A DNA stretch of 8,584 bases from CALAEC01 sp050692915 (GCA_050692915.1 JBOGVU010000101.1:1-8584), one strand, 5' to 3'. Positions 1 to 6,090 are shown, counted from the stretch's first letter. The notes: a model not told the origin generated them from the letters alone. A program made the numbers and translations.

Positions 1-321
1 CACCTGGGGCTATCCGGCGAGGACCGGGCCGAGCACGCCCGGGAGCTGACCGACCTCCTGGCCGGCCGGGAGCCCGTGGTCCTCGGCGGAGACCTGAACG
101 AGGGGCCCGAGGAGCCCGCCGCCCGATGGATCAGCGGCCGGTACTGGGACGCCGCCCGGGACGCTGGCCGCACCTTCCCTTCGTGGGAGCCCCGGGCCCG
201 GATCGACTACCTGTTCGTGTCCGGGGGCGTGGCGGTCGAGCGAGCCTGGGTCGGGGGGGAGCGCTTCGCCCGGCTCTCCGACCATCTCCCGGTGCTGGCC
301 GACCTGGAGGTGGAGGGGTGA
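1..321 (+). CDS. EEP-family phosphoesterase/nuclease, C-terminal part (partial)
   Basis: The reading frame is open from base 1 and ends at TGA 319-321, so only the last 106 residues are visible and the start lies outside the window. The fragment begins HLGLSGED and carries three marks of the endonuclease/exonuclease/phosphatase fold: GGDLNEGP (residues 28-35 of the fragment; Asp and Asn of the metal/phosphate site), RIDYLFVS (about 66-73), and a terminal SDHLPVLADLEV (about 93-104) with the catalytic Asp-His pair. In this family these residues act in metal-dependent cleavage of phosphodiester or phosphomonoester bonds. Members act on DNA, sphingomyelin, inositol phosphates or other substrates, and the substrate cannot be told from this fragment. 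It ends in a short acidic tail (EVEG). Its stop lies one base from the stop of the convergent hydrolase gene. Family assignment is firm; function is open. Confidence 0.88.
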   Translation, partial: HLGLSGEDRAEHARELTDLLAGREPVVLGGDLNEGPEEPAARWISGRYWDAARDAGRTFPSWEPRARIDYLFVSGGVAVERAWVGGERFARLSDHLPVLADLEVEG

Positions 322-322
322 C

Positions 323-1084
323 TCAGTGGGCGCGGTGGGCCGCGCCCACGGCCTCGGCGAACTCGTGGGTCCGCTCGAAGATCAGCTCGGCGTCGTGGTC
401 GAGGGTGGCCACGTGGTAGGAGTTCGGGAGCGCCACGAGCTCCTTCCGCTCCGAGCCGATCCGCTCGAGGAGCCACCGGGCCGTTCCCTTCGGCACCACG
501 TGGTCCTCGGCCGACTCGAATACAAGGAGCGGCTGGCGGACCGAGGGAAGCTCCCGCCTGAGGACGCCGAAGAGCTTGGCCACCTCTCCCAGGCCCCGGA
601 CCGGGATGCGCTCGGCGGCGAGCTCGTCCTCGCCGGTCTTGCGGATGTCGTTCCCGACGCCCTTCCGCGGGGGGATCATCGGCCACAGGAAGGGCGCCAC
701 CAGGATCCGGCGGTCCCGGACGTACGGGTTCACCAGGGCCAGGCCCCGGATCGTGTCGGGGTGCCGGGCGGCGAGGTGGAGGCCCACCGCGGCGCCGAAC
801 GACAGCGTCAGCACCGCCACGCTCTCCACGGTCCCCGCGAGCTCGAGGAGGGCTCGCTCGGCCTCGGCCACCCACTCCTGCCACCGGTGCTGGCCCAGGG
901 CCTGCCAGTCCCTCCCGTGCCCCGGGTAGAGGGGGCAGGCCACGGCGTGGCCTCGGGCGGTCAGCCACTCCCCGATCCGGCGGAGGCTCGAGGGGTTCCC
1001 GGTGTACCCGTGCAGGAGGAGGAGGCCCACGGGGCCGCCCTCGAACGAGAAGGGCTCGCACCCGTCCCGGATGCCGTCCGTCAA
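323..1084 (-). CDS. Alpha/beta hydrolase, carboxylesterase / acylglycerol lipase-like
   Basis: A 253-residue single-domain cytosolic hydrolase (no signal peptide) resembling the Est30/YvaK group of carboxylesterases and related actinobacterial monoacylglycerol-lipase-like proteins. Visible features: oxyanion-hole segment LLLHGYTGN (22-30), YPGHG (53-57), nucleophile elbow T-L-S-F-G with Ser95, acid Asp194 in ESAEDHVVP, and His224 in NSYHVATLD. The NSYHVATLD context is typical of this group. The elbow is unusual: the first Gly of G-x-S-x-G is replaced by Thr93. The start is TTG (1084-1082), overlapping the TGA of the upstream response regulator in the four bases TTGA, with a GAGG ten bases before it, so translational coupling is likely. 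It is the last gene of a three-gene operon. It probably cleaves short- or medium-chain carboxyl or glycerol esters, but the natural substrate is unknown. Confidence 0.88.
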   Translation of the reverse strand: MTDGIRDGCEPFSFEGGPVGLLLLHGYTGNPSSLRRIGEWLTARGHAVACPLYPGHGRDWQALGQHRWQEWVAEAERALLELAGTVESVAVLTLSFGAAVGLHLAARHPDTIRGLALVNPYVRDRRILVAPFLWPMIPPRKGVGNDIRKTGEDELAAERIPVRGLGEVAKLFGVLRRELPSVRQPLLVFESAEDHVVPKGTARWLLERIGSERKELVALPNSYHVATLDHDAELIFERTHEFAEAVGAAHRAH

Positions 1085-1449
1085 CGAAGCATGGCCTCGA
1101 GCCGGGCGATCACCGCGTCGGGGTCGAACGGCTTGGGGAAGAAGTTCTCCCGGCCGACCAGGCCGATCACCTCGGGGGCCACCTCGGGCTTGCCCGTGAT
1201 GATCACCACCGGGGTCCGCTTGGTCTCCTCGGTGGCCCGGAGCTGAGCGAGCATCCGCTCGCCGCCCAGGTCGGGCATCATCAGGTCGAGGACCACGGCG
1301 TCGGGCCGGTGCATGTCGAGCATCAGGAGACCCTCGAGCCCGTCCTTGGCCTCCACGACCTCGTAGCCGTTCATGTCGAGGGTGACCCTGACGAGCTGGC
1401 GGACGGACTCGTCGTCCTCGACCAGTAGGACCTTCTTCTTCTCGGCCAC
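1081..1449 (-). CDS. Receiver-only response regulator (CheY-like)
   Basis: A 122-residue protein consisting of one receiver domain and no output domain. All key residues are present: acidic pocket E11-D12-D13, phosphoacceptor Asp55 in VVLDLMMPD, Thr85 in VVIITG, and Lys106 in FFPKPF. The start is GTG (1449-1447) with GGAG at 1461-1458 eight bases upstream, and the N-terminus MAEKKKVLLVEDD fits the first beta strand of the fold. In the family, such proteins take a phosphoryl group from a histidine kinase or phosphotransfer protein and act by protein-protein contact. No kinase gene is in the window, so the partner is an orphan kinase or lies elsewhere. It sits between a 41-residue membrane protein gene (16-base gap) and an alpha/beta hydrolase gene (4-base overlap), which suggests co-expression. 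The signal and target are unknown. Confidence 0.94.
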   Translation of the reverse strand: MAEKKKVLLVEDDESVRQLVRVTLDMNGYEVVEAKDGLEGLLMLDMHRPDAVVLDLMMPDLGGERMLAQLRATEETKRTPVVIITGKPEVAPEVIGLVGRENFFPKPFDPDAVIARLEAMLR

Positions 1450-1465
1450 GGGCGCGTCTCCGAGC

Positions 1466-1591
1466 TCAGGGCGAACGGCGAGAGGGATTCCGGAAGATCT
1501 GGAGGACGACGTAGAGGGCGAACAGCCCTGCCAGGACCGTAAGGCCCCCCACCAGGGCGATGAACGACCACTCCAGGAGCCCCAGCGCCAC
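1466..1591 (-). CDS. Small single-span membrane protein (41 aa)
   Basis: A short gene: GTG at 1591-1589, TGA at 1468-1466, 41 residues beginning MALGLLEWSF. Support is strong for its size: GGAGG lies at 1604-1600, exactly eight bases before the start; the next gene (response regulator) starts 16 bases after its stop, in the same direction; and the product makes sense. Residues about 9-33 form one hydrophobic helix (FIALVGGLTVLAGLFALYVV within it), followed by a basic tail RNPSRRSP. By the positive-inside rule the tail would be cytoplasmic. I do not recognise a family. It is faintly like small gamma subunits of membrane complexes (OadG type) in having a single helix and basic end, but that is not evidence of function. 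Position suggests it could anchor or localise the receiver protein or the hydrolase; this is inference. Confidence 0.75.
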   Translation of the reverse strand: MALGLLEWSFIALVGGLTVLAGLFALYVVLQIFRNPSRRSP

Positions 1592-1687
1592 GTCCGATTC
1601 CTCCCGGTCCGATGTCCCTTGGTGCCTTCCCGCCGAGTCTAATAGGGTAGAGGGCGATCAGGCCAGAGGCATGCGAGGCGAGGGCCG
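1592..1687. promoter_or_regulatory. Divergent promoter region (membrane-peptide operon / acyltransferase)
   Basis: This 96-base gap separates two divergent transcription units and is the only AT-richer spot nearby (bases 1638-1650). On the + strand, TAGGGT at 1643-1648 with TTGGTG at 1619-1624 (18-base spacer) is a plausible sigma-A promoter for the acyltransferase, giving a leader of about 30 bases. On the - strand, TAGACT (1641-1636) is a possible -10 for the three-gene operon, but I see no good -35 for it. The two boxes are only a base apart, so the promoters may compete. No strong inverted repeat is visible. These are pattern matches only. Confidence 0.35.
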
Positions 1688-2398
1688 ATGTTCTACTGGG
1701 TGCTGAAGAACCTCCTCCTGGGGCCGCTGCTGAGGCTGATCTACCGGCCCCGGGCCCGAGGGATCGAGAACATCCCGCGCACGGGTGGATTCATCCTGGC
1801 CGCGAACCACCTCTCCTTCGTGGACAGCCTGTTCATGCCGTTGGCGTGCCCCCGGCCGGTGGTGTTCCTGGGCAAGGCCGACTACTTCGAGTCGTGGCGT
1901 ACCCGGTGGTTCTTCCGGGCGGTCAGCGTGATCCCCGTACGCCGGCAGGGTGGCGCCGCCGGCGAGGCGGCCATCCTGGCCGGGATCGAGGCCCTCAAGG
2001 TGGGACGGGCCGTGGGGATCTACCCCGAGGGGACCCGGAGCCCCGACGGCCGGCTCTACCGGGGGAAGACCGGCGTGGCCCGGATGGCCCTGGAGGCCCG
2101 GGTGCCGGTGATCCCGGTGTCGATCCGGGGCACCAGAGAGGTCATGGCGATCGACGCGAAGGTCCCCCGGATGTCGGGGAAGGTCGTGGTTGAGTTCGGC
2201 AAGCCGCTCGTGTTCGACCGGTACCACGACAGTCCCCGGGACCGGTTCGTGCTCCGGTCGGTCACCGACGAGATCATGTACGAGATCATGATGCTCTCGG
2301 GGCAGGAGTACGTGGACGAGTACGCCTCCAGCGTGAAGGCTCGCCGAGCCGAGCCCGCCCCGTCTGAGGCCCCGGCGAGCGCCTCCGTGCGCCGCTAG
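1688..2398 (+). CDS. PlsC-type 1-acyl-glycerol-3-phosphate acyltransferase
   Basis: A 236-residue LPLAT/PlsC acyltransferase. In order: a hydrophobic N-terminal membrane-contact segment (residues 2-18), motif I NHLSFVD with His41 and Asp46 (the catalytic H-x4-D), motif II SVIPVRR (80-86), motif III YPEGTRS (112-118) that contacts the glycerol-phosphate headgroup, and motif IV VPVIPVSI (139-146). The family moves an acyl chain from acyl-ACP or acyl-CoA to lysophosphatidate or related acceptors at the cytoplasmic face of the membrane. After about residue 214 there is an Ala/Pro/Glu/Ser-rich tail that looks disordered. The ATG start is preceded by GAGG at 1675-1678, nine bases away. The stop TAG (2396-2398) shares the CTAG palindrome with the stop of the convergent glycerol kinase gene. 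It could be the main plsC or one of the several paralogues usual in actinobacteria, so no symbol is given. Confidence 0.9.
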   Translation: MFYWVLKNLLLGPLLRLIYRPRARGIENIPRTGGFILAANHLSFVDSLFMPLACPRPVVFLGKADYFESWRTRWFFRAVSVIPVRRQGGAAGEAAILAGIEALKVGRAVGIYPEGTRSPDGRLYRGKTGVARMALEARVPVIPVSIRGTREVMAIDAKVPRMSGKVVVEFGKPLVFDRYHDSPRDRFVLRSVTDEIMYEIMMLSGQEYVDEYASSVKARRAEPAPSEAPASASVRR

Positions 2399-3876
2399 GC
2401 CCCCCGCTCCCAGCCCAGGGCCCGCTCCACGGCTCGCCGCCATCCCGCGTACCCGCGGTCCGCCTCGGCCCGGTCGCCCGGCACGAACTCACGATCGAGC
2501 GTCCACGCAGCCGCGGCGTCCTCCCTGGACGACCACACGCCGCTTCCCAGGCCGGCCAGGAACGCCGCGCCCATGGCCGTGGTCTCCTGCACCACCGGTC
2601 GGCGGACCGGCACCCGGAGCAGGTCGGCCTGGAGCTGGCAGAGACCGTCCATGACGCTGGCGCCGCCGTCGACCCTCAGCGAGGTGAGCTCCGCCGCCCC
2701 GGCCATGGATTCCACGACGTCCCTGGTCTGGTAGGCCATGGCGTCCACCGCGGCCCGGACCAGGTGGGCCCGGGTGGTCCCCCGGGTGATGCCCACGATC
2801 GTTCCCCGGGCGTACGGGTCCCACCACGGTGCCCCCAGCCCCGCCAGCGCCGGGACGAAGTACACGCCGGCGGCGTCCGGCACCGACGCGGCCACCGGGC
2901 CCGCCTCCGCGGCGGAGCCCAGGAGGCCGAGCCCGTCGCGCAGCCACTGGATGGCCGCCCCGGTGACGAAGATCGACCCCTCCAGCGCGTACCGGACCCC
3001 GTCTGGGTCCGAGTACGCCACCGTCGTCAGCAGGCCGTCGGCCCGGGAGGCCTCCCGCCCGGTGTTCAGGAGCACGAAGGACCCGGTCCCGTAGGTGTTC
3101 TTGGCGTCGCCGGGCTCGAAGCAGGCCTGGCCGACCAGGGCGGCCTGCTGGTCGCCGGCGATCCCTGCCACCGGCACGGCCGCGCCGAGGAACGCGTCCG
3201 GGTCGGTGACCCCGAACGCCCCACTGGACGGGCGCACCTCGGGGAGGAGCGCCCGAGGGATGCCCAGCCGGTCCAGCAGCTCGCCGTCCCAGTCGAGCCG
3301 GTGGATATCGAACACGAGCGTCCGGGAAGCGTTGGTGTGGTCGGTGAGATGCTCCCGGCCGGCGGTCAGCCTGGCCACCAGGTACGCGTCGACGGTCCCG
3401 AATGCCAGGCGTCCCGCCTCGGCGCCTTCCCGGACCCCTTCGACGTGCTCCAGGAGCCAGGCCAGCTTCGTCCCCGAGAAGTACGGGTCCACCACCAGGC
3501 CGGTTCGCTCGGCGATCCGCTCCTCCCAGCCCTCGGCCCGGAGTGCCTCGCATAGCGTCGCGGTCCGACGGTCCTGCCACACGATGGCCGGGTGGACCGG
3601 ACGGAGTGTCTCCCGGTCCCACACCACCGTGGTCTCACGCTGGTTCGCGATGCCCACCGCGGCCAGCGCCGGGGCCCGCACCTCCGCGGCCTGGAGCGCC
3701 TGGCCGGTCGATCCCAGCGCCGCCGTCCACCAGTCCTCCGGGTCGTGTTCCACCCATCCCGGCCTGGGGAAGCGCTGGGGGAACTCCCGGTAGCCGCGCC
3801 CCGCGACCCGGCCGGCCTCGTCGACCACGAGCGCGGTCACCCCGGTCGTCCCCGCGTCGATCGCCAGCACGGCCAT
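2395..3876 (-). CDS. glpK: Glycerol kinase
   Basis: A 493-residue FGGY-family kinase, normal length for glycerol kinase. It phosphorylates glycerol to sn-glycerol 3-phosphate with ATP in the cytoplasm. Visible features: phosphate-binding DAGTTG (7-12); PGWVEHD (39-45); NQRETT with glycerol-contacting Arg80 and Glu81; FGGY signature with Tyr132 in DPYFSGTKLAW; catalytic Asp242 in GIAGDQQAA; ATP site GTGSF (263-267) and RVDGGAS (401-407). All four residues known to bind glycerol in E. coli GlpK are conserved, favouring glycerol over other sugars. The Gly/Lys/Arg-rich loop that binds fructose 1,6-bisphosphate in the E. coli enzyme is absent between 221 and 235, and the His phosphorylated by the PTS in Firmicutes enzymes is also missing. 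The ATG start (3876-3874) lacks a clear Shine-Dalgarno. It lies 37 bases after the RlpA-like gene in the same direction. No glycerol facilitator or glpD gene is in the window. Confidence 0.95.
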   Translation of the reverse strand: MAVLAIDAGTTGVTALVVDEAGRVAGRGYREFPQRFPRPGWVEHDPEDWWTAALGSTGQALQAAEVRAPALAAVGIANQRETTVVWDRETLRPVHPAIVWQDRRTATLCEALRAEGWEERIAERTGLVVDPYFSGTKLAWLLEHVEGVREGAEAGRLAFGTVDAYLVARLTAGREHLTDHTNASRTLVFDIHRLDWDGELLDRLGIPRALLPEVRPSSGAFGVTDPDAFLGAAVPVAGIAGDQQAALVGQACFEPGDAKNTYGTGSFVLLNTGREASRADGLLTTVAYSDPDGVRYALEGSIFVTGAAIQWLRDGLGLLGSAAEAGPVAASVPDAAGVYFVPALAGLGAPWWDPYARGTIVGITRGTTRAHLVRAAVDAMAYQTRDVVESMAGAAELTSLRVDGGASVMDGLCQLQADLLRVPVRRPVVQETTAMGAAFLAGLGSGVWSSREDAAAAWTLDREFVPGDRAEADRGYAGWRRAVERALGWERGA

Positions 3877-3886
3877 GCCGCGGCGA

Positions 3887-3892
3887 AGGCTA
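3887..3892 (-). promoter_or_regulatory. Possible -10 box of glpK (TAGCCT)
   Basis: In the 37-base gap between the RlpA-like gene and glpK there is no Shine-Dalgarno, but TAGCCT (3892-3887) lies ten bases before the ATG. Initiation about seven bases after the box would give an almost leaderless glpK message of about 3 untranslated bases. No -35 is evident, and glpK may instead be read through from the upstream gene. Confidence 0.28.
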
Positions 3893-3913
3893 CCGGGTGG
3901 GCGCGCTTCGCCG

Positions 3914-4939
3914 CTACGCCGGAACGAGGATCTCGGCGTGGACGATGCCGACGCCGGGCAGGCCGATGTACCGGGCCGCGCCCTCGGACAGGTCGAGGAC
4001 CCGCCCGTCGACGTACGGCCCCCGGTCGTTCACGAGCACCGTGGCGCACTTCCCCAGGTAGGTGACGTGGAGGAACGAGGGGAGCGGCATGGTCCGGTGG
4101 GCCGCCGTGAACAGCTCGGGGTTGAAGATGTGGCCGATCGCTGTGGGGTTGCCGGCGAACTCCTCGCCGTAGAAGGAGGCCTCCCCGGTGAACCCCTGGC
4201 CGGTGGGCTCGAGGTCCGGAGGGATCGAGCACCCCCGGCCGCCGTCCGGCCCCAGGTACTCGAGCAGCTTGCCGAGCTCGCCGTTGACCGCCACCAGGTT
4301 CTCGAAGCTCTGCTCGACGCCGGCCGCCGCCAGGAGCTGCTGCCTGGCCGCCAGGAGGCCGTCGATCTCGTGGCCGGCCGCCCGGGCGGCCTGCTCGGCC
4401 GTGGCCAGTCGGATCTCCATCACGGTTCGGATGTCCGCCAGCTCGGCCTGCCGTCGGGCCAGCTCCCCGCGATGCTTCTCGATGACCACCCGGAGCTCGG
4501 CGATGCGGTCGAGCTCACCGAGGGCCTCGGTGGCCTCGCCCACTCCCTGGCTCAGCACGCCCTCGATCATCTTCTGTCGAGACAAGAAGTCCCCGGGGTC
4601 GGTCGAGCCCAGCAGGACGTCCATGAAGGCGGCCGGCCCGGCCCGGTAGATCGCGTCTGCCCGATTGTCGAGGAGGGACCGCGCCCCGGCCACCTCGGCT
4701 TGCAGGAGGCTCTCCTGGAGGTACGCGTCGATCAGCCTGGCCGCGGCGTGATCGGCGTTCGCCCGGACCCGGGCGTAGCGGCTGGACAGCTCGGCCAGGC
4801 CGGCCCGGGCCAGCGCCGCTTCGGCCCGGGCGGCCTGCTGCTCCCGCCGGGCCTGCTCCAGGTCGTCCTGGGCCGTCTGCGCCCCGGCCGGAGCCTGCGC
4901 GAGCAGGAAGGCCGCGAGCACGATGGCGCTCTTCCGCAC
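3914..4939 (-). CDS. Secreted coiled-coil protein with C-terminal RlpA-like double-psi barrel domain
   Basis: A 341-residue protein if read from GTG 4939-4937. A signal peptide comes first (MRKS, then hydrophobic AIVLAAFLLA, cleavage near AGA-Q, about residue 20). Next is a long Ala/Glu/Gln/Arg-rich coiled coil (about 24-83 and 115-225) interrupted by FMDVLLGSTDPGDFLSR (about 105-121), a segment typical of coiled coils in actinobacterial peptidoglycan hydrolases. The C-terminus (about 252-340) is an RlpA-type double-psi beta-barrel: ASFYGEEF, TAAHRTMP with His281, and VNDRGPYVDGR with Asp305. These match the His/Asp pair needed in Pseudomonas RlpA lytic transglycosylase. Cys237 and Cys298 could form a disulfide. 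An in-frame ATG at 4942 and another at 4951 exist, and the frame is open to 5020. GTG is preferred because GGAGG (4949-4945) is five bases before it and only two before ATG 4942. No SPOR domain is present. Likely role: cell-wall remodelling outside the membrane; activity is inferred. Confidence 0.85.
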   Translation of the reverse strand: MRKSAIVLAAFLLAQAPAGAQTAQDDLEQARREQQAARAEAALARAGLAELSSRYARVRANADHAAARLIDAYLQESLLQAEVAGARSLLDNRADAIYRAGPAAFMDVLLGSTDPGDFLSRQKMIEGVLSQGVGEATEALGELDRIAELRVVIEKHRGELARRQAELADIRTVMEIRLATAEQAARAAGHEIDGLLAARQQLLAAAGVEQSFENLVAVNGELGKLLEYLGPDGGRGCSIPPDLEPTGQGFTGEASFYGEEFAGNPTAIGHIFNPELFTAAHRTMPLPSFLHVTYLGKCATVLVNDRGPYVDGRVLDLSEGAARYIGLPGVGIVHAEILVPA

Positions 4940-5034
4940 CATTACCTCCATGGGGGGATCAGTCTGGGGGGGACACGGATGGTATCGGCCCGCATGAGAC
5001 GAATCTGGACTTCGGTGCAACCTAGAATGGCCGT
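4940..5034. promoter_or_regulatory. Divergent intergenic region, RlpA-like gene / pfkA
   Basis: This 95-base gap serves two divergent genes. For pfkA, TAGAAT (5023-5028) ends six bases before the GTG start (see separate entry). For the RlpA-like gene, possible -10 boxes on the - strand are TAGGTT (5024-5019) and TACCAT (4984-4979); neither has a good -35, so the true start of transcription is unclear. TAGGTT and the pfkA box overlap, so the two promoters could exclude each other. Two G-tracts, TGGGGGGA (4951-4958) and TGGGGGGGA (4965-4973), lie in the leader of the RlpA-like gene as C-tracts on its message. No hairpin terminator is present. Confidence 0.4.
5023..5028 (+). promoter_or_regulatory. 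-10 box of a likely leaderless pfkA promoter (TAGAAT)
   Basis: TAGAAT differs from the TATAAT consensus by one base and ends six bases before the GTG start at 5035. Initiation at the usual 6-7 bases downstream would put the transcript start on, or within a base of, the start codon. There is no Shine-Dalgarno in front of the GTG. I see no recognisable -35, which is common for actinobacterial promoters. Confidence 0.6.
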
Positions 5035-6066
5035 GTGCCCAGGATCGGCGTGCTTACGGGGGGCGGGGATTGTCCTGGCCTGAACGCGGTCATCAGGGCC
5101 GTGGTCCGCAAGGGCGTGGAGCACCACGGCTGCGAGATCGTGGGCTTCCGGAACGGCTACCGGGGCGTCCTCGAGGGGGAGTCGAGGGAGCTCAAGCCGG
5201 AGAGCGCCCGGGGGATCCTTCACCGAGGGGGGACCATCCTGGGGACATCGAAGATCAACCCGTTCAGGGTGGACGGCGGCTTGGAGCTGCTGGTGCGGAG
5301 CCTCGAGGCCGCCCGGGTGGATGGTCTCATCGCCATCGGCGGCGAGGGCACCCTGGGGGCGGCCACCAAGCTCTCAGAGGAAGGCGTGAACGTGATCGGG
5401 GTCCCCAAGACGATCGACAACGACCTGGCGGCAACCGACTACACGTTCGGGTTCGACACCGCGGTGCAGGTGGCCACGGACGCCATCGACCGGCTCCACA
5501 CCACCGCCGAGAGCCACAACCGGGTGATGGTCCTCGAGGTGATGGGCCGGAACTCCGGCTGGATCGGGCTGTACGCGGGGCTGGCCGGCGGGGCCGACGT
5601 GATCCTGATCCCGGAGCACCCGTTCGACATCGACGAGGTCTGCGGCCGCCTGCGGCACCGGCAGAGCGAGGGCCACCTCTTCTCGATCGTGGTCGTGGCC
5701 GAGGGTGCCGTCCCCCGGGAGGGGACGCTGCCGGCGCCCACGTACGAGCGCGACGAGTATGGCTGGCCGAGGCTCGGGGGGATCTCCACGATGATCGCCG
5801 GGGAGATCGAGCAACGCACCGGGTTCGAGACCAGGGTGACGATCCTGGGCCACGTGCAGCGCGGCGGGACGCCCACGGCCTTCGACAGGGTGCTGGCTAC
5901 GCGGTACGGGGTGGCGGCCATCGACCTCGCCGCCGCCGGCCGGTGGGGCCGGATGGTGGCCCTCCGGGGGATCGACATCGTGGATTGCCCGCTCGACGCG
6001 GGCGTCTCCGAGATCAAGCAGGTCCCCGAGCCGCTGTACGAGGTCGCCGAGGTCTTCTTCGGGTAG
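5035..6066 (+). CDS. pfkA: 6-phosphofructokinase (probably ATP-dependent)
   Basis: A 343-residue group-A phosphofructokinase, which converts fructose 6-phosphate to fructose 1,6-bisphosphate in glycolysis. Visible features: N-terminal GVLTGGGDCPGLNAVIR (5-21), the phosphate-donor loop GGEGT (102-106), PKTIDND (124-130) with catalytic Asp128, MGRNSGW (170-176), and GHVQRGG (272-278) at the sugar-phosphate site. Donor choice in this family depends on two positions. Gly105 in GGEGT (Asp in PPi enzymes) favours ATP, whereas Lys125 in PKTID (Gly in E. coli ATP-PFK) is typical of PPi enzymes. The Gly/Lys combination is, to my knowledge, found in actinobacterial ATP-using enzymes such as that of Streptomyces, so ATP is predicted. 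The GTG start directly gives MPRIGVLTGGGD, a standard N-terminus, and no Shine-Dalgarno precedes it. A short zinc-ribbon gene follows after 24 bases. Confidence 0.95.
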   Translation: MPRIGVLTGGGDCPGLNAVIRAVVRKGVEHHGCEIVGFRNGYRGVLEGESRELKPESARGILHRGGTILGTSKINPFRVDGGLELLVRSLEAARVDGLIAIGGEGTLGAATKLSEEGVNVIGVPKTIDNDLAATDYTFGFDTAVQVATDAIDRLHTTAESHNRVMVLEVMGRNSGWIGLYAGLAGGADVILIPEHPFDIDEVCGRLRHRQSEGHLFSIVVVAEGAVPREGTLPAPTYERDEYGWPRLGGISTMIAGEIEQRTGFETRVTILGHVQRGGTPTAFDRVLATRYGVAAIDLAAAGRWGRMVALRGIDIVDCPLDAGVSEIKQVPEPLYEVAEVFFG

Positions 6067-6077
6067 GCCTCTTCAGG

Positions 6078-6083
6078 TAGGCT
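6078..6083 (+). promoter_or_regulatory. -10 box of a likely leaderless zinc-ribbon gene (TAGGCT)
   Basis: In the 24-base gap after pfkA, TAGGCT ends seven bases before the GTG at 6091, the spacing expected for a leaderless message. A weak AGG lies about nine bases before the GTG, so a poor Shine-Dalgarno used by pfkA read-through is an alternative. TTCTTC at 6055-6060, inside pfkA, is 17 bases upstream and only faintly -35-like. Confidence 0.45.
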
Positions 6084-6090
6084 CCCGTCA

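Noticed and set aside
326..1246. A 306-codon + strand frame antisense to the hydrolase and response regulator
   Set aside because: No motif and compositionally biased. Both genes on the other strand have full catalytic or phosphoacceptor residues.
1466..1591. Calling the 41-residue membrane protein an OadG-type decarboxylase subunit
   Set aside because: The likeness is only one hydrophobic helix with a basic end; no other subunit gene of such a complex is nearby.
4940..5020. Longer start for the RlpA-like protein at 5020
   Set aside because: It would place 27 polar, Pro- and His-containing residues before a normal signal peptide and run through the promoter region; GGAGG correctly spaced for GTG 4939 argues for the short form.
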